Under the pieces are notes generated by a model that was given only the letters and a program-made list of their open reading frames with translations, did no database searches and was not told the origin of the DNA. Shown here piece by piece: positions 4,968 through 10,712 of a stretch of DNA of 10,712 nt. The stretch's first letter is position 1, and each line of letters begins with the position of its first letter. The translations under genes and the position numbers were made by a program. The stretch is from Gp13-AA77 sp036521995. Lineage in GTDB: Bacteria; Acidobacteriota; Terriglobia; UBA7540. The stretch covers positions 1 through 10,712 of the forward strand of contig DATDGR010000069.1 in NCBI GenBank assembly GCA_036521995.1, written 5' to 3'.

Positions 4968-6449
4968 CTAGTTCGGTAGCTTCACTGTGACCGTCTTGAC
5001 CTCCGTGTACTGTTGCAAGCCGTACTCACCGAGCTCGCGCCCAATGCCAGACTGCTTGAAGCCGCCGAAAGGAGCTGCGGCGTCGAAGACGTCGAAGCAA
5101 TTCACCCATACCGTGCCGGCGCGAACCTTGTTGGCGATGGCGTGGGCCTTCCCGATATCTTGGGTCCACACGGCGGCCGCCAAACCGTACTCCGTCCGAT
5201 TGGCGCGGTCCACGACTTCGTCGATGTCCTTGAACTTCAGAATGCTCATGACGGGGCCGAAGATCTCCTCGCGGGCGATCTTCATGTCGTCTTTCACGTC
5301 GGCAAACACGGTGGGCTCGATGAAGAAGCCGCGGTTGCCCACCCGGTTGCCGCCCGCCACCAGTTTGGCGCCCTCCTTCTTGCCGGCGTCGATGTAGCTC
5401 AACACCTTTTCGAATTGGGCGTCGTCCACCTGGGGTCCCTGCTCGGTGTTGGGATCGAACGGGTCACCCACGGTGCGTCTCTTGGCCCGGGCCACGCTCT
5501 TTTCCACGAACTCGTCGTAGGCTTTGGCTTCCACGAAGAGGCGCGAACCGGCGCAGCAGCACTGGCCCTGGTTGAAGAACAGCGCGAAGTGCGCGCCCTC
5601 GATGGCCTGATCCATGTCGGCATCGGCGAAAACGATGTTGGGGCTCTTGCCGCCAAGCTCCAGGGTCACGCGTTTGAGGTTGCTCTTGGCGGCCGCCTCC
5701 ATGATCAGGTGGCCTACTTCTGTAGACCCAGTGAAGGCAACCTTGTCGACGTCGTGATGCCGGGCGATGGCAGCGCCGGCGGTAGGTCCGTATCCAGGCA
5801 GGATGTTGACCACCCCTTCCGGAAAACCGGCTTCCACGATCAGTTCTCCCACGCGCAGAGCCGTGAGCGGAGTCTGTTCAGCCGGTTTCAGCACCACCGT
5901 GTTTCCGGTGCACAGGGCCGGGCCCAGTTTCCACGCTTGCATCAGGAGCGGGAAGTTCCAGGGAATAACCTGACCCACCACCCCCACCGGTTCCAGGCGC
6001 GTGTAGCAGAAGTAGTCGCCGCTGATGGGGATGGTCTTGCCCTGGACCTTGTCGGCCCAGCCGGCGTAATAGCGATAGCAGGCGATGGTAAGGGGCAGGT
6101 CGGCCCCTTTGGCTACTTTGTAAGGCTTACCGTTGTCGAGCGCCTCCAGACGCGCCAGCTCGTCGGCGTTTTGTTCGATCAACTCCGCAAGGCGATTCAG
6201 CAGCTTGCCGCGCTCGGCGGCGGATATCTTGTTGCGCCAGGGTCCATTGAATGCCGCCCGCGCCGCGCTCACCGCCTTGTCAACATCCACCGCGTCGGCC
6301 TCCGCCACCTGGCAGATTTCCTCGCCGGTCGCGGGATTGATGGTGGGAAAGGTTTTGCCCGAAGTGCTGTCCACCCATCGGTTGTTGATGAGAAGCTTCG
6401 TGGGCCCCACTTTCACACGGGGCTCAGTTAGAGCAGGTGCGGTTGCCAT
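4968..6449 (-). CDS. NAD(P)-dependent aldehyde dehydrogenase (ALDH1/2-like class)
   Basis: This 493-residue soluble enzyme oxidises an aldehyde to the carboxylic acid with NAD(P)+. All catalytic elements line up with human ALDH2 at a constant offset of four. They are Asn165 (PWNFP), Lys188 and Glu191 (KPAEQTP, the Glu favouring NAD+), the FTGSTEVG turn (239-246), the general base Glu264 (LELGGKSPN), nucleophile Cys298 in NQGQCCCAGSR (293-303), and Glu395 in EEIFGPV. The C-terminus YTEVKTVTVKLPN is the usual ALDH1/2-type end. The length is normal and nothing is missing. AAGGAGGTC (6460-6452) gives an excellent ribosome site for the ATG. It is followed by a strong terminator and preceded by 197 non-coding bases with inverted repeats, so it is probably a single-gene transcript. 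The substrate cannot be told from sequence; a nearby GMC dehydrogenase could supply aldehydes. Confidence 0.95.
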   Translation of the reverse strand: MATAPALTEPRVKVGPTKLLINNRWVDSTSGKTFPTINPATGEEICQVAEADAVDVDKAVSAARAAFNGPWRNKISAAERGKLLNRLAELIEQNADELARLEALDNGKPYKVAKGADLPLTIACYRYYAGWADKVQGKTIPISGDYFCYTRLEPVGVVGQVIPWNFPLLMQAWKLGPALCTGNTVVLKPAEQTPLTALRVGELIVEAGFPEGVVNILPGYGPTAGAAIARHHDVDKVAFTGSTEVGHLIMEAAAKSNLKRVTLELGGKSPNIVFADADMDQAIEGAHFALFFNQGQCCCAGSRLFVEAKAYDEFVEKSVARAKRRTVGDPFDPNTEQGPQVDDAQFEKVLSYIDAGKKEGAKLVAGGNRVGNRGFFIEPTVFADVKDDMKIAREEIFGPVMSILKFKDIDEVVDRANRTEYGLAAAVWTQDIGKAHAIANKVRAGTVWVNCFDVFDAAAPFGGFKQSGIGRELGEYGLQQYTEVKTVTVKLPN

Positions 6450-6483
6450 AAGACCTCCTTAGCTCGATTCGTTTGCCCTCACT

Positions 6484-6572
6484 CGGCGGGTTCAGCCCGC
6501 CGGCCGAGCGCCAAAGCAATTCTTATTGTTCACCCACGGACTCGTTTATGCAAGCCGGAACCGCTCGGCCGG
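6484..6572 (-). promoter_or_regulatory. Inverted repeats in the aldehyde dehydrogenase upstream region
   Basis: Two structures overlap here. CGGCGGG (6484-6490) and CCCGCCG (6496-6502) form a perfect 7-bp hairpin with a 5-base loop, 35 bases before the ALDH ATG. CCGGCCGAGCG (6500-6510) is an exact inverted copy of CGCTCGGCCGG (6562-6572), with 51 AT-richer bases between. Those 51 bases contain only a weak promoter-like pair on the minus strand (TTGCAT, 17 bases, AACAAT). The hairpin has no T-run, so it is not a standard terminator for the upstream propeller gene. Operator or leader function is possible but unproven. Confidence 0.4.
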
Positions 6573-6646
6573 CGCTGCATCTGAGATCCCGCCCGGCACC
6601 TGGCACTTGAAGCCGTCATTGACCGAAAAACCTGCATTCCTCCTGT

Positions 6647-8227
6647 CTACAGCAGCCCATAAACGTCAAGTTGGTTGGCCGTTCCCACGTACACCTTGCC
6701 ATTGGCGATGGTCGGCACAATGAATGAGACTCCGTTTCCGGCTTTGTCGCGGCCGCCCGCCTGGGTGCTGTTGTAGAGCTCCTGGGCCAGGTTCAAGGCG
6801 TTGTAAGCATGCAGAACGCACGGAGCCCGGAGCGAGGTTCCCACGTCGATAGCCCACACGATGCCCTGCGTGGTTCCATTGGCCGAGACCGAAGGGGTAC
6901 TACCCTGGCCGAAAGTGGTAGGAGACTGCGAAACCGGAGTGGTGGAAAGCAAGCCCTTCTTCAGGGTGTAGCGGCTGAGAAAATCATTGACGCCGCCAAG
7001 ATACACGGCGCCATTCCAGTACGCCGGGCTGTTAATGTAGCCTCCCGCTGATCCAGTGAGGGTTTGAATGATGTTGTTCTGGCTAGAACTGTAGCCGCCC
7101 ATGTTGTCGCGGTCGACCAGGTAGATGTTCCCCTGCTTGTCGGCGCCGACGATCTCGTGCGGGTAGGTTCCAGTTTGCTGGGGCAGAATCAAGCCTGCGC
7201 CTCCGCCCACGTCCAAGTCCTGTTCCTCGAGGATAAGCTGGTTGTATGGGGTGAAGTAGTCCAACACGCCAAGGGTGCCGTTCAGCTTCAGGAAAGTGTC
7301 CCCATAGTCCACTCCCCCAGCGTCGACGTCAAAAGTGCCGTCGCCCGTTTGCAGGAAGATATTCCCGCTGGAGTCGGCCGAAAGTCCACCGCCGCTTTGC
7401 CAGATGCCGGCACGCGTTCCGTCGGCCGACACGTTGAACACGGCGGTCTGCGCCAGGGTGGTAGCATCGTACGCCATCACCCATCCGTGCCAGGGATCCT
7501 GCGAGGCGAGACCGCCCCACGCCATGTAAACCGCCCCGTTCAGCAGAAGCAGTCCCGGCCTTTGGAGCTCATGCGAGGCATCGAACGTGATCATCCCGCC
7601 CGCGCTGCCGGCGCCGGTGCCCGGCACCGAAGCTTGAATTACGACCGGTCCGCCGAATTTCTCGGCCCCGGTGGTGATATCAAGGGCGTGGAAGCGGTCA
7701 ATATAGGTGCCGTCTGTCTGCTTGGTCAGGGCGAGCACGTAAATCGTCTTGCCCTTAGTATCGATCACGGGAGTGCTCGTGATTCCCAGGGGGAGTTGCA
7801 ACGCGGTGCAGACCAGCCCGACCACCGTGCAGTAAGCGGGCGATTCTGCGCCGATCAAAAGGCTGGTCTGCCAAAGCGGCGTGGTCACCAACCCGTCGGC
7901 GTCAAAGGCGTAGACGCTGTCGTTCTGCGTGGCAACGTAGACCACGTTGTGCTTTCCCTGGCCGGGAATGCTGACGTTTGGGATATACAAGGGCTCGGCG
8001 TTGAGCTGTCCGTCCACGGAATAAGCGAACAGCTTCCCAAAGGTGGCCGAATTCACGTTGGAAAGCGTCAGGATGGTCTCGTGGGTATTCTGGCCGTCGC
8101 GCAGATTGTCATTGTGCCAGGTCGATACGGGCACTTGGGCCGCGGCCCACCCTGGGAGCAGGCATAGAGCCATCATCACGAGCACGCAACACTTTGCGAA
8201 GGAGCCGGATCGAGGTTCAGTTTGCAT
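6647..8227 (-). CDS. Secreted PQQ-like beta-propeller protein
   Basis: The protein has 526 residues from this start. It has a typical signal peptide: a basic start (RSGSFAK), a hydrophobic run CCVLVMMALCLLPGWA and an AAA-Q cleavage site. The mature chain consists of repeated beta-blades of PQQ-enzyme type, for example NVVYVATQNDSVYAFDADG, GKTIYVLALTK, GVVWA-like GIVWAIDVG, and the closing IANGKVYVGTANQLDVYGLL. It therefore folds as an eight-bladed-like propeller in the periplasm or outside. There is no haem CxxCH site and I cannot identify metal/PQQ ligands of a methanol-type dehydrogenase, so whether it binds PQQ or is an enzyme is open. GGAGG lies one base from the ATG at 8230 and four from the ATG at 8227, so the second is preferred. 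It is divergent from the GMC oxidoreductase. Confidence 0.85.
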   Translation of the reverse strand: MQTEPRSGSFAKCCVLVMMALCLLPGWAAAQVPVSTWHNDNLRDGQNTHETILTLSNVNSATFGKLFAYSVDGQLNAEPLYIPNVSIPGQGKHNVVYVATQNDSVYAFDADGLVTTPLWQTSLLIGAESPAYCTVVGLVCTALQLPLGITSTPVIDTKGKTIYVLALTKQTDGTYIDRFHALDITTGAEKFGGPVVIQASVPGTGAGSAGGMITFDASHELQRPGLLLLNGAVYMAWGGLASQDPWHGWVMAYDATTLAQTAVFNVSADGTRAGIWQSGGGLSADSSGNIFLQTGDGTFDVDAGGVDYGDTFLKLNGTLGVLDYFTPYNQLILEEQDLDVGGGAGLILPQQTGTYPHEIVGADKQGNIYLVDRDNMGGYSSSQNNIIQTLTGSAGGYINSPAYWNGAVYLGGVNDFLSRYTLKKGLLSTTPVSQSPTTFGQGSTPSVSANGTTQGIVWAIDVGTSLRAPCVLHAYNALNLAQELYNSTQAGGRDKAGNGVSFIVPTIANGKVYVGTANQLDVYGLL

Positions 8228-8415
8228 CATTCCTCCCTTTAGAGGCTAGATTGAGGTGACAATGGTTCCCGCGAGTGCGCCGGCCCATTCTTGTTTTGAG
8301 AGTGGTTCTGCAAGAATTTGGCGGTGGGCGGCCATTCTCGTCCGCGACCTGTGCGGGTCAGAGCTGGTCGATCACGGAAGCGCTCTTGTTGCCTTTTTAT
8401 CGACCCTCGTGGCTT

Positions 8416-8445
8416 GATATATCATGAGTAATATGAGTGGGTCAA
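8416..8445 (-). promoter_or_regulatory. Predicted promoter of the propeller gene
   Basis: The minus strand has TTGACC (8445-8440, five of six -35 bases), an 18-base AT-rich spacer and TATATC (8421-8416, four of six -10 bases). The spacer holds two direct copies of ATGAGT (read on the plus strand at 8424 and 8433). The start would be near 8408, leaving a leader of about 180 nt. The match is good by eye but unscored. Confidence 0.45.
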
Positions 8446-8449
8446 GCAG

Positions 8450-8500
8450 CCTGCGTAGCGGCTTGCTAACAAGCCGCAGGTTCGAGTCCCCGCGCGTGCT
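8450..8500 (+). other. tRNA-like 3' fragment with a perfect 8-bp hairpin
   Basis: GCGGCTTG (8458-8465) and CAAGCCGC (8470-8477) pair perfectly around a 4-base loop CTAA. CCTGCG (8450-8455) can alternatively pair with CGCAGG (8475-8480). This is followed directly by GGTTCGAGTCC (8479-8489), the classical T-loop of bacterial tRNAs. It is not a functional tRNA: the T-stem (GCAGG against CCCCG) has three mismatches, the 4-base loop cannot be an anticodon loop, and no acceptor pairing is seen. A decayed tRNA end or an old attachment site is possible. Confidence 0.35.
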
Positions 8501-8644
8501 GGCTACAGGACAGCGCTCAGGGGCGTTCCGACGATCAGCTTGCAGCCTGGCCCTTAAGCTCGATACACTACCTCCCTGAGATTTTTCTCGGTTGCCGGCA
8601 TCGAACGGAATGCGGGTGGAATGCCAAGCGCAATGGAGAGAGCG

Positions 8645-10351
8645 ATGCCACAAATCGTCAAGAGTCCGGAGGTCCACGACGCAGTCATTGTAGGTTCAGG
8701 GGCAGGCGGAGGTATGGCGGCGTATGTGCTCACCAAGGCGGGGGTTAAGTGCCTGATGCTCGAAGCCGGCGCGTGGTTCGATACGGCCAAAGAGTCCAAA
8801 ATGCTGATGTGGCCCTACGAAGCTCCCCATCGCGGTGCGCCCACCCCGGAGAAGCCCAACGGTTACTTCGATCCTGGCTACGGCGGCTGGAAGCTGCGCG
8901 GCGAGCCCTATACGAACGCGCCCGGCTCGGACTGGCAGTGGTTTCGGACGCGCGCGCTCGGCGGCAGGACGAACCACTGGGGACGGATCTCGTTGCGGAT
9001 GGGGCCCTACGACTTCAAGCCCTATACGCGCGACGGCAGAGGGTTCGACTGGCCCATCACCTATGACGATCTCGCGCCCTACTACGATAAGACCGAGGAG
9101 CTGATTGGGGTCTTCGGCTCGGCGGAGGGTCTGGAGAACACACCCGACGGCAAGTTTCAGCCGCCTCCTGAGCCGCGCTGCCACGAACTGCTGATTCAGA
9201 AGGCCTGCCAGAAGCTCGGCATTCCCTGCGTCCCGTCCCGCCTCTCAATCCTGACCCAGCCCCTGAATGGACGGCCCGCCTGCCACTACTGCGGCCAGTG
9301 TGGCCGCTCTTGCGCCACCGGTTCGAATTTCTCGTCGCCCACGGTGCTGATCCCGCCGGCGCAGGCCACTGGGAATCTGGAGGTCCGCTGCAACGCCATG
9401 GCGCGCGAAGTGATGGTGGGGCCGGACGGCCTGGCCACCGGCGTCTCGTACATCGACAAGAAGACCGGCAAGGAAGTTCAGGTGCGCGGCAAGATCGTGG
9501 TGCTGGCGGCAAGCTGCTGCGAGACCACCCGCATCCTGCTCAATTCGAAGAGCAGCATTTTTCCGAACGGTCTCGCCAACTCCAGCGGGCTCGTCGGACA
9601 TTACTTGATGGACACGGTGGGAACCGACGGCACAGTCGGGTTTCTGCCGGTGCTGATGGATCTGCCGCCGCACAACTGCGACGGCGTGGGCGGTATGCAT
9701 CTGTACATGCCCTGGTGGAATTATCAGAAGCAGATGCGAAACCAGTTGCCCTTCGCGCGCGGCTATCACATCGAATTCGGCGGGGGCTTCCACATGCCGG
9801 GGATGGGAACCTTCTCCAGAACAGAACGGTTTCTGGACGGTGGCTATGGCGTGGAACTCAAGCGCGGCGTGCGCAAGCTGTACGGCGCCTTTATGAGCTT
9901 TTCGAGCCGCGGCGAGATGATTCCCAATGAGCAGAGTTACTGCGAGATCGATCCTGACACGGTCGACGAGTGGGGTATTCCGGTGCTCAGGTTTCACTTC
10001 AAGTGGACGGATGAGGAGATCCTTCAGGCGCGGCACGCGCGTGAGACCTTCCGGGAGATTATCATCACTGCCGGCGGTGAAGTGGTGAGAACCGCCGGCG
10101 CCGACGAGCAGTGGGGCATCTCGAAGGGAGGAGCCATTATTCACGAGGTGGGAACCACCCGCCTCGGCGACGATCGCCGCACCTCAGTGCTGAATTCTTA
10201 TTGCCAGGCCTGGGACTGCAAGAATCTCTTCGTCACGGACGCGGCCCCCTTCGTGAGCAATGCCGACAAGAACCCGACGCTGACCATCCTAGCCCTGGCC
10301 TGGCGAACCTCGGAGTACGCCGCCGAGCAAGTGAAAAAGCGGAACCTCTGA
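8645..10351 (+). CDS. GMC-family FAD-dependent oxidoreductase with a Cys-cluster motif
   Basis: The protein has 568 residues from this start. The N-terminal FAD-binding fold is AVIVGSGAGGGMAAYVL, with LEAG at the end of the second strand. LGGRTNHWGRISLRM and FDWPITYDDLAPYYDKTEEL are standard for gluconate-2-dehydrogenase-like or choline-dehydrogenase-like GMC enzymes, which oxidise an alcohol or sugar hydroxyl. Near the C-terminus, GAIIHEVGTTRLGDD supplies the active-site His and NPTLTILALAWR the Asn. In the middle, CHYCGQCGRSC gives a C-x2-C-x2-C-x3-C cluster that could hold an iron-sulfur centre, as in FAD-glucose dehydrogenases. No signal peptide is present and no small or cytochrome subunit gene follows, so its electron acceptor is unknown. 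The ATG at 8645 is preferred because GGAGAG (8635-8640) lies four bases upstream; the ATG at 8621 would add eight residues but its GGTGGA abuts the start. Confidence 0.92.
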   Translation: MPQIVKSPEVHDAVIVGSGAGGGMAAYVLTKAGVKCLMLEAGAWFDTAKESKMLMWPYEAPHRGAPTPEKPNGYFDPGYGGWKLRGEPYTNAPGSDWQWFRTRALGGRTNHWGRISLRMGPYDFKPYTRDGRGFDWPITYDDLAPYYDKTEELIGVFGSAEGLENTPDGKFQPPPEPRCHELLIQKACQKLGIPCVPSRLSILTQPLNGRPACHYCGQCGRSCATGSNFSSPTVLIPPAQATGNLEVRCNAMAREVMVGPDGLATGVSYIDKKTGKEVQVRGKIVVLAASCCETTRILLNSKSSIFPNGLANSSGLVGHYLMDTVGTDGTVGFLPVLMDLPPHNCDGVGGMHLYMPWWNYQKQMRNQLPFARGYHIEFGGGFHMPGMGTFSRTERFLDGGYGVELKRGVRKLYGAFMSFSSRGEMIPNEQSYCEIDPDTVDEWGIPVLRFHFKWTDEEILQARHARETFREIIITAGGEVVRTAGADEQWGISKGGAIIHEVGTTRLGDDRRTSVLNSYCQAWDCKNLFVTDAAPFVSNADKNPTLTILALAWRTSEYAAEQVKKRNL

Positions 10352-10360
10352 TCATGAGCT

Positions 10361-10381
10361 GCCAGGTGTCGAGGTGTCAGG
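10361..10381 (+). repeat. Short CAGGTGTC-type low-complexity repeat
   Basis: Just after the GMC stop the sequence reads GCCAGGTGTCGAGGTGTCAG, with two copies of AGGTGTC in tandem. A related phrase, GGCACCTGGCAC (6595-6606), lies in the gap before the aldehyde dehydrogenase gene. They look like dispersed intergenic repeats; no function is claimed. Confidence 0.35.
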
Positions 10382-10445
10382 GGCAAACCGTCTTCATCAT
10401 TAAGCCGCTTGCCGTTCCGGGCGTATCGTCGGACGCTCGGACAGA

Positions 10446-10512
10446 GCTCGGGTACCACTCCTGTCGAGTGACACTCCGATCCCCCAAGGGAAGAGTGGCC
10501 CGTCATCCGAGC
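10446..10512. repeat. Nested inverted repeats downstream of the GMC gene
   Basis: GCTCGG (10446-10451) is complementary to CCGAGC (10507-10512). Inside it, CCACTC (10455-10460) is complementary to GAGTGG (10493-10498). Further GAGTG/CACTC copies lie within (10466-10476). The two arms are nested and only a few bases apart, so a 67-nt folded element is possible. There is no T-run, so it is not a clear terminator for the GMC gene. It could belong to the end of the adjacent IS, whose boundary is not defined. Confidence 0.35.
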
Positions 10513-10535
10513 AGAACCGTCAGATATGACAGTAC

Positions 10536-10578
10536 GCAACCGGATCTACGGTTAGCCGACTTCTGATTATCCGGTTGC
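10536..10578. repeat. Perfect 10-bp inverted repeat upstream of the IS1595-type transposase
   Basis: GCAACCGGAT (10536-10545) and ATCCGGTTGC (10569-10578) are exact reverse complements separated by 23 bases. The right arm ends 28 bases before the transposase start. It may be an operator or leader hairpin of the transposase, or flank an IS end. Confidence 0.5.
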
Positions 10579-10606
10579 TTCAGCAGACCCCAATCGGTAG
10601 CGTAGA

Positions 10607-10712
10607 GTGGTGCCCCGACCGCCGTTCCCCAAAACGCTCCGCCAGTTTCAATCGGACTTCGCCACGGAAGAGGCCTGCCAGCAGTACTTGGCGGCTTGTC
10701 GGTGGGCCGGAT
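10607..10712 (+). CDS. IS1595-family transposase, N-terminal fragment (runs off right edge)
   Basis: The frame opens after an in-frame TAG (10598-10600). Two adjacent GTG codons (10607, 10610) are the only near starts. The 35 visible residues include PFPKTLRQFQSDFATEEAC and QQYLAACRW. This is the characteristic N-terminus of IS1595-family (ISXO2-like) transposases, in which FPKTLxEFQxxFxTEEACxxYLxxxRWPxG leads into a CPxCG zinc ribbon and a DDE-type ISXO2 domain. Those later parts are outside the window. There is no strong Shine-Dalgarno. The call rests on this N-terminal signature, which is distinctive. The IS left end is not identified but must lie between 10352 and 10607 if the element is intact. 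Confidence 0.82.
   Translation, partial: MVPRPPFPKTLRQFQSDFATEEACQQYLAACRWAG

Larger units (their letters stand above)
8228..8644. other. Divergent intergenic region between propeller and GMC genes
   Basis: About 400 bases without a supported gene. From left to right it holds the propeller leader (8231-8408, no recognised fold), a promoter-like pair for that gene (8416-8445), a hairpin and tRNA-like T-loop (8450-8500), and the presumed upstream region of the GMC gene. For the GMC gene I find only a weak plus-strand pair, TTGCAG (8540-8545) and GATACA (8562-8567), 16 bases apart. A 101-codon antisense open frame crossing this region looks spurious. Confidence 0.5.

Noticed and set aside
5013..6431. 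Long plus-strand open frame (472 codons) across the aldehyde dehydrogenase gene
   Set aside because: It lies exactly antisense to a fully conserved aldehyde dehydrogenase. It is a by-product of G+C-rich codon use, and its translation resembles no protein family.
7064..8167. Plus-strand open frame (367 codons) across the propeller gene
   Set aside because: It is antisense to the well-supported secreted propeller gene and has no recognisable motifs.
8450..8500. Functional tRNA gene
   Set aside because: The T-stem is mismatched, there is no valid anticodon arm, and no acceptor stem pairing is found.
8372..8677. Minus-strand frame of 101 codons in the divergent region
   Set aside because: It runs through the tRNA-like fragment and the promoter and into the GMC gene start. 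Its RGDSN-type peptide is typical of false frames over tRNA-like sequence.
1..10712. CRISPR array
   Set aside because: No regularly spaced direct repeats of suitable length were seen anywhere in the window.

Overview
The window is G+C-rich bacterial DNA. It most resembles Acidobacteriota, such as a soil or metagenomic contig. I infer this from the style of the PQQ-like propeller protein, the long B12-dependent ribonucleotide reductase and the short low-complexity repeats between and inside genes; no marker gene proves it. Six full-length genes, one truncated gene and two partial insertion sequences are present.

Left part (1-1501, all on the minus strand): the window opens inside an IS3-family element whose outer end lies at 138. 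That end cuts a small operon that reads nucleotidyltransferase (635-1501), HEPN protein (237-638), then the start of a second HEPN protein (136-240). Both junctions are 4-base ATGA overlaps. The second HEPN gene keeps only 34 codons and takes its stop codon from the first three bases of the IS end. This looks like a decayed HEPN/nucleotidyltransferase toxin-antitoxin-type locus with an unusual third gene.

Centre (1568-6449, minus strand): a 987-residue class II (adenosylcobalamin-dependent) ribonucleotide reductase, nrdJ, has a good sigma70-type promoter at 4700-4728. Two degenerate NrdR-box-like palindromes lie just upstream, exactly 32 bp apart centre to centre, so deoxynucleotide-responsive repression by NrdR is predicted. 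A strong intrinsic terminator at 4912-4947 separates nrdJ from the upstream aldehyde dehydrogenase gene (4968-6449).

Right part: a secreted PQQ-like beta-propeller protein (minus strand, 6647-8227) and a GMC-family flavin oxidoreductase with a four-cysteine cluster (plus strand, 8645-10351) are divergent across a gap of about 400 bases. That gap holds a promoter-like pair for the propeller gene and a tRNA-like 3' fragment. An aldehyde dehydrogenase close to a GMC alcohol dehydrogenase and a propeller protein suggests oxidation of alcohols or sugars, but no shared operon is seen. After the GMC gene come 255 bases rich in inverted repeats, then the first 35 codons of an IS1595-family transposase that runs off the right edge. 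The segment is therefore bounded by insertion sequences on both sides.
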